Origin: an uncultured Bacteroidales bacterium
GTDB lineage: Bacteria; Bacteroidota; Bacteroidia; Bacteroidales; Paludibacteraceae
Length of the DNA stretch: 42,557 nt
NCBI GenBank assembly: GCA_937885465.1
Contig: CAKZZM010000102.1
Coordinates: 1 to 42,557, forward strand
Direction of reading: 5' to 3'
Position 1 is the first letter of the stretch. Each line of letters opens with the position of its first letter. The notes beneath the pieces were generated by a model. That model searched no databases, was not told the origin of the DNA, and saw only the letters and a list, made by a program, of their open reading frames with translations. The position numbers and the translations under genes were made by a program. Of this stretch, positions 7,954 to 15,649 are shown in pieces.

Positions 7954-7983
7954 GTAAAACTGCTACGCGCGTAGCAGTTTTAC
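7954..7983. promoter_or_regulatory. Perfect 30-bp palindrome in the leader of the restriction gene
   Basis: Two 15-bp arms (GTAAAACTGCTACGC and its exact reverse complement) meet without a loop. The site lies between the -7 box at 8031-8038 and the restriction gene ATG at 7928, so it is either an operator for a dimeric repressor or a strong RNA hairpin in the 5' leader. No T-run follows on the minus strand, so it is not a normal terminator for that strand. Confidence 0.85.
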
Positions 7984-8030
7984 CATTAATAAAAGTGAAA
8001 CTTTCAGTTGCTCATTTCAAAAATATGGCG

Positions 8031-8062
8031 CAAAGATACAAAAAAAATATGAGGTATGCAAA
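8031..8062 (-). promoter_or_regulatory. Promoter of the restriction-modification operon
   Basis: The minus-strand -7 box TATCTTTG (8031-8038) and TTTG (8059-8062) are separated by 20 bp. This gives a leader of about 95 nt to the restriction gene, containing the palindrome at 7954-7983. The stretch 8063-8219 holds no gene I can see. Confidence 0.75.
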
Positions 8063-8219
8063 TTTATTTGCTGTTTTAGAGTAAATTGCGGGTGAGAAAA
8101 TGATTTTTGCAAGGAGAAAGAGCGGAAAGTGCCACGGGGTATGCCACAGGCAGGGTGGTAGTATTGTTGTTTTGTTGATTAGTTATATCTGTCGTGAGCC
8201 AATGATGAGCCAATGAATA

Positions 8220-8495
8220 TTACTTATCATCGTAATGCCCATAGGCAGTAAGAATATTTATGTAAACTTCAGCTTCGATGATACGATATACCAGACGATG
8301 TTTCTTGGTAATCAGACGACTCCATCGGTTCATTGGCTCTCCTTTCAGTGGTTCAGGATGTCATGTCCAGGTTTCTGGATGTTCCTTGAGCTCTTCTATT
8401 AAATTGACAGCTTTCTGAAACGCTTTGGGCTCGTGCTAAAGTAATTTAGCCAAGTCAATATTAGCCTGCTTGGAATACTTTATCTCATACCGCAT
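8220..8495 (-). pseudogene. Txe/YoeB-like RelE-family toxin, inactivated by two stop codons
   Basis: Reading from ATG at 8495 the frame gives MRYEIKYSKQANIDLAKLL, a TAG stop, HEPKAFQKAVNLIEELKEHP, ETWT, a TGA stop, then HPEPLKGEPMNRWSRLITKK, HRLVYRIIEAEVYINILTAY and GHYDDK. This is a full-length Txe/YoeB mRNA-interferase sequence of 91 codons. The family motifs HPEPLKG, RWSRLI, HRLVYRI and the C-terminal GHYDDK are all in place, and one frame runs throughout. The two nonsense codons are single-base changes from likely sense codons (TGA from GGA, giving TGHPEPLKG). Without readthrough no toxin can be made. It overlaps the 3' end of the antitoxin gene. Confidence 0.88.
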
Positions 8496-8744
8496 AGCCG
8501 CATCTCTTTAACATATCCGTTACTGATTCTCCGGGCATTTGCACTGTATATTCGCCGCGTTCAATTTGTCGTTCTGCTTCGTCAATCCGAGCAAAAAAGG
8601 CCTCTTTACTCATCCGTGTTGGGTCGTCTGTTAGTTGTTTGGCCATTCTGCGAATATATTTAGCCACCTTGTCAATCATGGTTTCGTCTTCTGAATGATG
8701 CTCAAATTACGCAATAGTTCTGCATCCATTTGTATAGCAGCCAT
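8485..8744 (-). pseudogene. Antitoxin of the Txe/YoeB-like pair, frameshifted
   Basis: A strong AGGAGG sequence precedes ATG at 8744, whose frame reads MAAIQMDAELLRNLSIIQKT and then stops after KP. Shifting the frame just after SII gives SEDETMIDKVAKYIRRMAKQ, continuing to GYAV at 8485. SII-x-EDE...KVAKY is the usual continuous sequence of these antitoxins, so one base appears to have been lost after codon 17. A 64-residue product could still start at ATG 8679 (MIDKVAKYIRRMAKQLTDD), translationally coupled to the short upstream frame. It would lack the N-terminal part and would have no functional toxin to neutralise. Confidence 0.8.
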
Positions 8745-8788
8745 AAGTGCCTCCTTTTCTCTTATTTGTTTCTTAATTATTAACGCCG

Positions 8789-8821
8789 CAAAAATACAAC
8801 ATTTTTTTTTAAATTATACAA
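8789..8821 (-). promoter_or_regulatory. Promoter of the degenerate toxin-antitoxin pair
   Basis: Minus-strand TATTTTTG (8789-8796) has TTG at 8819-8821, a spacer of 22 bp, slightly long. It lies 45 bp upstream of the antitoxin ATG at 8744. The stretch 8822-8984 holds no other recognisable feature. Confidence 0.55.
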
Positions 8822-8984
8822 CTTTTCGGTTGTTTTTTCGTTTTAAAAATGTATTTTTACGTAAAAATTGGCATATTTAGTTGGTAACTATAGCGAAAAT
8901 GGTTGATTTTTCTCTTTCTCTTGATGTTATAGTGATGTGTTGAGGCGTGTGATATTTTTGTACTCAGAATCGAAGTACGCAGTT

Positions 8985-9098
8985 ATGAAATTCGCTATAA
9001 ACATTCGGAGACGTTCTCCACTATTTCAAATAAACGTTCGGAGACGTTCTCCACTATTTCAAATATACGTTCGGAGACGTTCTTCACTTAAGAAGTGA
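8985..9098 (+). CDS. 37-residue Arg-rich ORF of three 11-residue repeats
   Basis: ATG at 8985 opens a frame of 37 codons: after MKFA come INIRRRSPLFQ, INVRRRSPLFQ and IYVRRRSSLKK, then TGA. The DNA repeats with a 33-bp period (9002-9034, 9035-9067, 9068-9097) and only a few differences. The product would carry nine Arg and three Lys with no acidic residue. A TATTTTTG box ends 24 bp upstream (8953-8960), but no matching -33 element is seen. I recognise no family. The repeats also contain the dyad GGAGA-CGT-TCTCC, so the sequence might instead be a non-coding repeat that happens to be open. Confidence 0.4.
   Translation: MKFAINIRRRSPLFQINVRRRSPLFQIYVRRRSSLKK
9002..9097 (+). repeat. 33-bp tandem repeat, three copies
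   Basis: Three head-to-tail copies of a unit beginning CATTCGGAGACGTTCTCC or CGTTCGGAGACGTTCTCC; the third degenerates after 15-20 bp. Units are contiguous, with no spacers. The period is a multiple of three and falls inside the ORF 8985-9098. Confidence 0.9.
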
Positions 9099-9118
9099 AA
9101 AGAATGTCATTTTTTTTT
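9083..9118 (+). terminator. Possible terminator after the 33-bp repeats
   Basis: TTCACTT (9083-9089) pairs with AAGTGAA (9093-9099) around a 3-nt loop, and nine T follow at 9110-9118. The stem is AT-rich and separated from the T-run by 10 nt, so termination would be weak. The stretch 9119-9241 has no feature I can support. Confidence 0.4.
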
Positions 9119-9241
9119 AGAAAAATAGTTGCATAGAATAGATAAATAATAATTTTTATAAGTAACTGATTATCAAGAAAGGGTGCTTGTTTTTGTATGA
9201 TAGTGCAGGTCATATTGTATGGCTATATAGGTCATATTGAT

Positions 9242-9272
9242 TTTGTAATATCAATAAAAAGTTGTATATTTG
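9242..9272 (+). promoter_or_regulatory. Promoter of the glucokinase gene
   Basis: TTTG (9242-9245), a 19-bp spacer and TATATTTG (9265-9272) match the Bacteroidota consensus. The leader to ATG 9346 is about 67 nt and contains the sequence CATCGTAAAT twice. Confidence 0.75.
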
Positions 9273-9345
9273 CATCGTAAATTGCTCATCGTACATCGTA
9301 AATGAATTTATGTAATATATTATAAACAAATAAGTCAGTAATACT

Positions 9346-10323
9346 ATGGAAAAACCGTATGTTTTAGGTATCGATATGGGTGGTACCAACACTAAATTTG
9401 GCATCGTTGATGCAAGAGGTAATGTTATTAATTCATCTTCTATCAAGACGCAGAAGTACACAGATATTGATGAGTATTGTGATGTGTTATGTGCGGAGAT
9501 GATGAAACTTGTTGATGCCATTGGTGGCATAGACGTTGTTCGTGGTGTAGGTGCCGGTGCACCTAATGGTAATTACTATACCGGCAATATTGAGAATGCT
9601 CCTAACCTTCCATGGAAAGGTATTGTGCCGTTTTCTGAGTTAATATCTAAGCGTATGGGTGTACCCTGCCGTATAACAAACGATGCCAATGCAGCTGCTA
9701 TGGGTGAGATGACATACGGTGTGGCGAAGGGTATGCGTAACTTCATTATGATAACGCTTGGTACGGGTGTCGGCTCAGGTATTGTGATTGATGGTAAGAT
9801 TGTTTATGGACATGATGGTTTTGCCGGTGAGCTTGGTCATACGCGTATAGAGCGTGGTGAGAATGCTCGTCTTTGCGGTTGTGGTCAGAAAGGTTGCATT
9901 GAGGCATACGCATCTGCCAATGGTGTGGCGCGTACAGCAAAAGAATGGCTGACGAAGAGTGATAAGCCATCTGACCTTCGCAAACTGCCGCTTGATGAGA
10001 TAACCTCAAAGGATGTGTTCGATGCAGCGATGGAAGGCGATGAGATGGCAAAAGAGATATTCGAATATACGGGTACTCTGCTCGGAACAATGCTTGCTGA
10101 TTTTATTGCTTTCTCTGCTCCTGAGGCTATCGTGCTGTTTGGTGGTTTGACTAAGTCCGGCGATATCCTGATGCAACCCATCGTTAGGGCGATGAACGAA
10201 AATGTGATGCCGTTGTGGAAGAACAAAGTTAAGGTGCTATTCTCTACTCTCAAAGATTCAGATGCTGCTATACTTGGTGCTTCTGCACTCGTATGGGATG
10301 TGGACGCACGAAATGCGATGTGA
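9346..10323 (+). CDS. ROK-family glucokinase / sugar kinase
   Basis: 325 residues. The phosphate-binding motif is DMGGTNTK (10-17). The catalytic aspartate is D113 in TNDANAAAMGE. The ROK signature is present with zinc ligands H165 (GELGH) and C177, C179, C184 (CGCGQKGC). ROK kinases of this length phosphorylate glucose or a related hexose with ATP in the cytoplasm; the zinc motif and absence of an N-terminal HTH exclude the NagC-type repressors. The NodB-type deacetylase gene starts 2 bp after the stop, so the two form an operon. Exact substrate (glucose, N-acetylmannosamine, fructose) is not decided by sequence alone. Confidence 0.92.
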   Translation: MEKPYVLGIDMGGTNTKFGIVDARGNVINSSSIKTQKYTDIDEYCDVLCAEMMKLVDAIGGIDVVRGVGAGAPNGNYYTGNIENAPNLPWKGIVPFSELISKRMGVPCRITNDANAAAMGEMTYGVAKGMRNFIMITLGTGVGSGIVIDGKIVYGHDGFAGELGHTRIERGENARLCGCGQKGCIEAYASANGVARTAKEWLTKSDKPSDLRKLPLDEITSKDVFDAAMEGDEMAKEIFEYTGTLLGTMLADFIAFSAPEAIVLFGGLTKSGDILMQPIVRAMNENVMPLWKNKVKVLFSTLKDSDAAILGASALVWDVDARNAM

Positions 10324-10325
10324 CA

Positions 10326-10958
10326 ATGTCGCTATTATATCAAATACCCACATGGATACAAAGGCTCTATCGTGGGGTGTTGTGGAGGAGGCAAACGGTC
10401 GAAAAGACCGTTTACCTCACTTTTGATGACGGACCGATACCTGAGGTAACTCCGCATATACTTAGAATATTGAGAGAGAAAGATGTTAAAGCTACATTTT
10501 TTGTCGTAGGTGATAATGTAAGGAAAAATCCTGATCTTCTTGAGAATATATTAATTGAAGGACATAGAGTCGGTAATCATACCTTTCATCATCTTAAGGG
10601 CTTGAAGTGCTCTACGCAAGATTATCTTGCAGATGTGGAGCAGTGTCAAAGTTATGTGCGATGTGCGAACGATTCTGCTAAGTTATTTCGCCCGCCTTAT
10701 GGCAGGATGCGTTATTCCCAGAAAAGAGAGTTGATAAAAATGGGCTATACAATAGTGCTGTGGGATGTGCTGACGCATGATTATAATAGCAGATATACCG
10801 CAGATAGAATGGTGGATATTGTCAAAAAGTATGTTCGTAACGGTTCGATAATAGTATTTCATGATAGTCTGAAATCGAATGGGCGAATGCTTGAAGCCCT
10901 CCCTAAGGTGATAGATTTCCTCAAGGAAGAGGGGTATATATTTAGTGATAAGTTATAA
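10326..10958 (+). CDS. Polysaccharide deacetylase (NodB homology domain)
   Basis: 210 residues from ATG at 10326, which lies 2 bp after the kinase stop; an in-frame start at 10293 would overlap the kinase. Family motifs are TFDDG (32-36, metal-binding D35), NHTFH (84-88) and RPPYG (122-126), then LWDVLTHDY and FHDS near the C-terminus. Such CE4 enzymes remove N- or O-acetyl groups from peptidoglycan, chitin-like or other polysaccharides using a divalent metal. No signal peptide is obvious; the N-terminal YQIPTWIQRLYRGVLWRR is amphipathic and may contact the membrane. Bacteroidales often pair this short form with housekeeping genes. Confidence 0.9.
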   Translation: MSLLYQIPTWIQRLYRGVLWRRQTVEKTVYLTFDDGPIPEVTPHILRILREKDVKATFFVVGDNVRKNPDLLENILIEGHRVGNHTFHHLKGLKCSTQDYLADVEQCQSYVRCANDSAKLFRPPYGRMRYSQKRELIKMGYTIVLWDVLTHDYNSRYTADRMVDIVKKYVRNGSIIVFHDSLKSNGRMLEALPKVIDFLKEEGYIFSDKL

Positions 10959-11014
10959 TTACTCGGATAAAACGCCGAGAGTTATCCAAGTAGAATATTA
11001 TAAGTTATACCTGA

Positions 11015-12361
11015 ATGCCTGAATTGCTATTGCATTATATATGGCAGAGTCGTTTGTTTCTTCAGTTGCCTCAGCAGACCACTGACGGCAGGCGTGTTGA
11101 GGTGTTAGATGTGGGCAAACACAATACCGATGCGGGTCCCGACTTCTTCGCTGCTACTATTCGCATAGATGGTGTTACTTGGACGGGGAATGTTGAGATA
11201 CATGTATGTGCGTCTGATTGGTATAGGCACGGGCACCACGCAGACCCTGCATACGATAACGTTATTCTTCATGTTGTAAAGCGTGCAGATAAGCAGGTCT
11301 TCAATAGCAAAGGTGATGCATTAGATCAGTGCGAATTGAGTTATCCGTATGAGCCGGAATATTTGGCGCGAATGTTGACGGATATGAATGTGCTATGTGA
11401 GCAGAAAATTCACGAAAATCCTTCGTATGTATCGGCTTGGTGGCTTGATAGGTTGCTTAATCGTCGGATGCAACAGAAGTCGGATGCAGTGAAGCAGTTG
11501 CTTGCTCTTTCGCACAATAATTATGAAGAGGCGTTTTATATAACTCTTGCACATAATTTCGGTTTTCATACTAACGGTTTGCCCTTTGAGTTGCTTGCAA
11601 AGCAGACTCCTTTACCATATCTTATGAAGCACCGCAATTCTCTCTTTCAGTTGGAAGCTATGCTACTCGGACAATCGGGGTTGCTGAATGAGGAAACAGC
11701 CGAAGATGATTATTCTCGTTCACTGCTAAAGGAATATTTGTTTCTCAAAAAGAAGTTTTCTCTTGTTCCTCTTGAGGCTCATGTTTGGAAGATGCTGCGA
11801 ATGCGTCCGCAGAGTTTTCCACACTTGCGTATTGCTCAGTTTGCAGCATTGTTGCAGAGCAAGGAGATGTTGCTCAGAGTATGTTTAGATACAAGCGATT
11901 TATCGCAACTGCGACGGGTCTTTGATGTCAATGTGTCGGAGTATTGGCGTACGCATTATAGGTTTGGTTCAGATACGGAGAAAGAGCAAAGGTCAGGAAT
12001 TGCAGCTGAGGACGGATGCGTTCCATTAAGCAAGAAACAAGGCGAAAAGACTAAGGAAGAGACTAAGAATAATATTGGTAAATCAGCAATAGATGTATTG
12101 ATAATCAATACGGTAGTGCCATATAAATTCGCGTGGGGAACAACTCACTCTAACCTGATGATGCAAGAAGAGGCGTTTACTATTCTTAATCAGATTCCCG
12201 CTGAGAATAATAATATTATTCGTCGTTGGCGAATGTTAGGCGTAAAGGTTGGTAATGCGTCGCAGTCACAGGCATTATTGCAACTATATCAGGAATATTG
12301 CGTAAGAAAGCGGTGTGCAGATTGCAATATCGGGTACAATATATTTACACCGGAAAGTTGA
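11015..12361 (+). CDS. DUF2851 family protein
   Basis: 448 residues, cytoplasmic, no membrane segments. The N-terminus LLLHYIWQ, followed by VLDVGKHNTDAGPDFFAATI, WTGNVEIHVCASDW and YDNVILHVV, is the hallmark of DUF2851, a family found almost only in Bacteroidota. The C-terminal CxxC-like segment RKRCADCNIGYNIF is typical too. Function is not established; the G-N-V-E-I-H / H-V-V pattern resembles a nuclease-like fold, which I treat as suggestion only. The next gene starts 5 bp after the stop. Confidence 0.88.
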   Translation: MPELLLHYIWQSRLFLQLPQQTTDGRRVEVLDVGKHNTDAGPDFFAATIRIDGVTWTGNVEIHVCASDWYRHGHHADPAYDNVILHVVKRADKQVFNSKGDALDQCELSYPYEPEYLARMLTDMNVLCEQKIHENPSYVSAWWLDRLLNRRMQQKSDAVKQLLALSHNNYEEAFYITLAHNFGFHTNGLPFELLAKQTPLPYLMKHRNSLFQLEAMLLGQSGLLNEETAEDDYSRSLLKEYLFLKKKFSLVPLEAHVWKMLRMRPQSFPHLRIAQFAALLQSKEMLLRVCLDTSDLSQLRRVFDVNVSEYWRTHYRFGSDTEKEQRSGIAAEDGCVPLSKKQGEKTKEETKNNIGKSAIDVLIINTVVPYKFAWGTTHSNLMMQEEAFTILNQIPAENNNIIRRWRMLGVKVGNASQSQALLQLYQEYCVRKRCADCNIGYNIFTPES

Positions 12362-12366
12362 GCGTT

Positions 12367-14334
12367 ATGGGAAATAGACTTATCACTTATCACTTATCAC
12401 TTATCACTTTGTTACTCTTTGTGGTTTCGTGTGCCAATCGCGGTATGGGACCACAGGGCGGACCTAAGGACGAAACGCCGCCAAAGGTGTTAAAAATGGT
12501 GCCGGAAAATGGTAGTACTAACTTTGAGGGGCAGAACGTGGTGCTCACTTTTGACGAATATGTACAGTTGAACGATGCATCGAATCAAGTATTAATATCT
12601 CCTCCATCTCAGAAACAACCTACCGTAAAAGCCGTTGGGAAAAGGGTGGTTGTGTCATTTGATGAGCCGCTGAAAGACTCTACTACTTATAGCATTAATT
12701 TTGGTTCTGCTATATGTGACAATAATGAGAAAAATCCTTTAGCGGATTATGTCTTTTCTTTTTCGACGGGAGATATTATCGATACTCTGCAAGTAAGCGG
12801 TATGCTAATCAACGCGGAAGACCTTAATCCCGTATCGGGTGTCTATATAGGTTTGCATAGTAATCTCCACGATTCTGCTTTCACCACAATGCCGTTTTCT
12901 TATATTACCCGTACCGCGACAGACGGGTCGTTTTGTGTAAGAAATGTGCGGGCGGGCAGGTATAGGATATACGCGCTGAACGATGTGTCGAAAGATTTTA
13001 TCTTTCAAACAGGCGAGGCACTTGCATTTCTCGATACTGTGTTTGAGACGGTGGCGAGAGTTGAGATAGATACTCTTGACATTAGTGCACCGAAAGATTC
13101 TACGAATATAACTAATAGCGCAGATAGTATTAAAATGGCGGATTTTATAGGTCATGAAGACAGTGTTGTCAGAACTGATACTCTTTCGGTATCTCCAAAG
13201 TATATAACGCATTATGAGCCGTCAAATATCTTGTTGCGCTATTTTACTGAAAATAAGCAGCGTACATATTTCCAGAGGTGCATAAGAGAACAGCAAAATT
13301 ATTTCACTCTTCTATTTTCCGCGCCTCAGCCGTCAGTACCTGTTTTAGAGTGGCAGCAGATAGCACTTCGCGATTCATTATTGCGCGACTCTTTGGGGAT
13401 TGATTCTATTATGCCTCAAAAAGATATGTTTGTAGTTCAATCTTCCGCCAATCGTGATACTATTACTATTTGGATAATAGATTCTTTGCTTATTACATCT
13501 GATACTATTCCATTTCGCATGACTTATTTTGCTACTGATAGTATGTATAATCTGACTCAGCGGACGGATACATTGTCGGCTATATATCGCGCCCCGCGCA
13601 TGTCAGCGAAAGCAAAAGAAGCTGCAGAGAGAAAACAGAAAGAGAGGAAATTAGAGATAAAAGCCAATGCATCGTCATCGTTTGATATATTTCAGCCGCT
13701 TCAGTTGCAATTCAGTGTGCCGTTAGCGCAGATACAGCGGGATAGTATTCATTTCTATGAAGTAGTTGATAGTGTGCCTCACACATTGCCCCTCGATATT
13801 GAGCAGGCAGACAGTAGCGGAGCAGTGCTGCGGTTAATGCATCCGTGGGTTGCAGAAAGGAGCTATGTATTAGACTGCGACTCTGCCGCATTTGCGGATA
13901 TTTATGGTGTGGCAACGGATAAACAGCAGATAAAATGGCAGATAAAATCGCTTGATGAATACTCTTCATTGATGGTAAAAATCGAGCCGTACAAGCAGAA
14001 TATGATGCTACAATTATTGTCGGAAAAGGACGAGGTTGTGAGAACGATACCTGCAAAGGAAGGAGGTTCTGCTTTCCTTTATCTTAAGCCACAGTCATAT
14101 TATTTAAGGATGTTTGAAGATGCTAATGGTGATTCCGTCTATACTACAGGAGAGTGGACAACGGATGTCATGCCATATAAGAAAAGGCAGCCGGAGAATG
14201 TATATTACTTCTCGCAAAAACTGACGTTGCGAGCGAATTGGGATTTTGAGGAGACATTCAATTGGCAAGAAAAACCGATACTTGAGCAAAAACCTAATGA
14301 TATAAAGCAAGATGTCAATAAGAAAAAGAAATAA
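12367..14334 (+). CDS. Ig-like (Big_5/SbsA-type) lipoprotein
   Basis: 655 residues from ATG 12367. A lipoprotein signal ends at the lipobox VVSC (C24), followed by ANRGMGPQGGPKDETPPKV. The next part, MVPENGSTNFEGQNVVLTFD, is a Big_5/SbsA Ig-like domain of the kind found at the N-terminus of a widespread Bacteroidota lipoprotein. A carboxypeptidase-like segment (TATDGSFCVRNVRAGRYRIY) sits near residues 175-200. The rest is beta-rich without recognisable motifs. It is probably anchored in the outer or inner membrane facing the periplasm. The codons for residues 4-14 lie in four tandem copies of a 7-bp repeat (12378-12405). An upstream in-frame start at 12298 would lie inside DUF2851 and is disfavoured. 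Confidence 0.87.
   Translation: MGNRLITYHLSLITLLLFVVSCANRGMGPQGGPKDETPPKVLKMVPENGSTNFEGQNVVLTFDEYVQLNDASNQVLISPPSQKQPTVKAVGKRVVVSFDEPLKDSTTYSINFGSAICDNNEKNPLADYVFSFSTGDIIDTLQVSGMLINAEDLNPVSGVYIGLHSNLHDSAFTTMPFSYITRTATDGSFCVRNVRAGRYRIYALNDVSKDFIFQTGEALAFLDTVFETVARVEIDTLDISAPKDSTNITNSADSIKMADFIGHEDSVVRTDTLSVSPKYITHYEPSNILLRYFTENKQRTYFQRCIREQQNYFTLLFSAPQPSVPVLEWQQIALRDSLLRDSLGIDSIMPQKDMFVVQSSANRDTITIWIIDSLLITSDTIPFRMTYFATDSMYNLTQRTDTLSAIYRAPRMSAKAKEAAERKQKERKLEIKANASSSFDIFQPLQLQFSVPLAQIQRDSIHFYEVVDSVPHTLPLDIEQADSSGAVLRLMHPWVAERSYVLDCDSAAFADIYGVATDKQQIKWQIKSLDEYSSLMVKIEPYKQNMMLQLLSEKDEVVRTIPAKEGGSAFLYLKPQSYYLRMFEDANGDSVYTTGEWTTDVMPYKKRQPENVYYFSQKLTLRANWDFEETFNWQEKPILEQKPNDIKQDVNKKKK
12378..12405 (+). 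repeat. 7-bp tandem repeat ACTTATC, four copies, inside a signal peptide
   Basis: Four perfect ACTTATC units and a partial fifth follow the start codon of the Ig-like lipoprotein and encode LITYHLSLIT. Because 7 is not a multiple of 3, gain or loss of one unit would shift the reading frame. Confidence 0.95.
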
Positions 14335-14338
14335 TTTA

Positions 14339-14369
14339 TTGGTTATGTTAGTTTTTTTTACTAATTTTG
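14339..14369 (+). promoter_or_regulatory. Promoter of the GH105 gene
   Basis: TTG (14339-14341), a 20-bp spacer and TAATTTTG (14362-14369). It supports a start at ATG 14394 rather than the TTG at 14367, which lies inside the -7 box. Confidence 0.8.
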
Positions 14370-14393
14370 TATGTTCTTAAATTAATTATCCTT

Positions 14394-15584
14394 ATGAAGC
14401 GTGTTTGTCGTTCTTTCGTTATCTTGTTCTCACTACTATTTGTATTAGGCTCATGTTCTGAACAAAAGGATGATTATCTATATTATGCAAAGCGATTTAC
14501 AGATAGTCAGATAAAGCATGATCCTCAGTTATGGATGGCGGACGGGGTTCAGAAGCCCAAATGGGACTATACGCAAGGATTAATAGCAAAGGCTGTGACA
14601 ACGGCATACATCGCGACGGGTGATACTGCCTATTTGAATTATGTTCGTGATTTTGCAGACTATTTTATAGAAGAAGATGGCAGTATTAAGACATATAAAA
14701 AGTCTGATTATAATATTGATAGAGTAAATGGCGGTTCGTTTCTGTATGTATATTATTCAATATGTCCGGAGCCTCGCATCGCTGCGGCGATAGATACTTT
14801 GTATTGTCAGTTGCTTACTCATCCGCGAACTACAGAAGGCGGCTTTTGGCATAAGAAGATTTATCCGTGGCAAATGTGGTTAGACGGATTATATATGGCT
14901 GAGCCTTTCTATTGCCAATACGCGGCGACTCATGGTTTGCAAGAGGCTTTTGATGATATTCAGTTGCAGTTCGAGACAATTGACCGTCACACATACGATT
15001 CTCTATCAGGTCTTAATTATCACGGTTGGGACGAGAGTAAAGAGCAGACTTGGGCAAATAAGGAAACGGGTTGTTCTGCCAATTTTTGGGGACGCTCGAT
15101 GGGATGGTATGTGATGGCGATGGTGGATGTGTTGGATAATATGCCGGAAGATCACCCCGCTTATCAGTCGATTAAAAGTATGCTTCAACGGTCTGCTACA
15201 AACCTGCTTCGTTATCAAGACGAGGACACGCATCTTTGGTATCAAGTGCTTAATGAGCAGGAGCGTGAAGGAAATTATATAGAGTCAACTTGCAGCGCAA
15301 TATTCTGCTATACATTTGCCAAAGGTGCGAATAAAGGCTATCTGCCTGAGTCTTTTCGGGCGGAGGCGGAGAAGATTTTTGATGGTATCATTAAGAATCT
15401 TGTGATAGAGAATGCTGACGGAACATTGTCGCTCATTCATTGTTGTTCAGTGGCAGGATTGGGAGGCAAGCAACAAAGAGACGGTTCTTTCGAATATTAC
15501 ATTAGTGAGCCGCAGCGTAACGATGACCCGAAGGGTATAGGTCCGCTTATTCTTGCAGCGATTGAGTTAAGTGATAAGAGATAA
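14394..15584 (+). CDS. GH105-type unsaturated rhamnogalacturonyl hydrolase, lipoprotein
   Basis: 396 residues. A lipoprotein signal (MKRVCRSFVILFSLLFVLGS, lipobox LGSC) is followed by an (alpha/alpha)6-barrel domain with WDYTQGLIAKAV, RVNGGSFLYVYYS, GGFWHKKIYPWQMWLDGLYM and FWGRSMGWYVMAMVDVLD. These fit the GH88/GH105 family (YesR/YteR-like), which hydrolyses the unsaturated galacturonyl residue released from rhamnogalacturonan by lyases. A surface or periplasmic position is implied. It has its own promoter and no SusCD pair nearby, so it is not part of a visible polysaccharide utilisation locus. Confidence 0.88.
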   Translation: MKRVCRSFVILFSLLFVLGSCSEQKDDYLYYAKRFTDSQIKHDPQLWMADGVQKPKWDYTQGLIAKAVTTAYIATGDTAYLNYVRDFADYFIEEDGSIKTYKKSDYNIDRVNGGSFLYVYYSICPEPRIAAAIDTLYCQLLTHPRTTEGGFWHKKIYPWQMWLDGLYMAEPFYCQYAATHGLQEAFDDIQLQFETIDRHTYDSLSGLNYHGWDESKEQTWANKETGCSANFWGRSMGWYVMAMVDVLDNMPEDHPAYQSIKSMLQRSATNLLRYQDEDTHLWYQVLNEQEREGNYIESTCSAIFCYTFAKGANKGYLPESFRAEAEKIFDGIIKNLVIENADGTLSLIHCCSVAGLGGKQQRDGSFEYYISEPQRNDDPKGIGPLILAAIELSDKR

Positions 15585-15649
15585 GAACTTGGCGAGTACG
15601 CCGAGAATTAATCAGTTGATAAGTGAAAAGTTATAAAGTTATAAGTTAG

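Noticed and set aside
8485..8679. Intact 64-residue antitoxin gene
   Set aside because: The upstream AGGAGG and ATG at 8744, and the EDE-like sequence recovered in the other frame, show that the real start is further upstream and that the gene is frameshifted.
9002..9097. CRISPR array
   Set aside because: The 33-bp units are contiguous without spacers, only three copies exist and no cas gene is near.
10293..10325. Longer N-terminus for the deacetylase
   Set aside because: It would lie within the kinase gene in another frame. The ATG at 10326, 2 bp after the kinase stop, gives a normal NodB protein.
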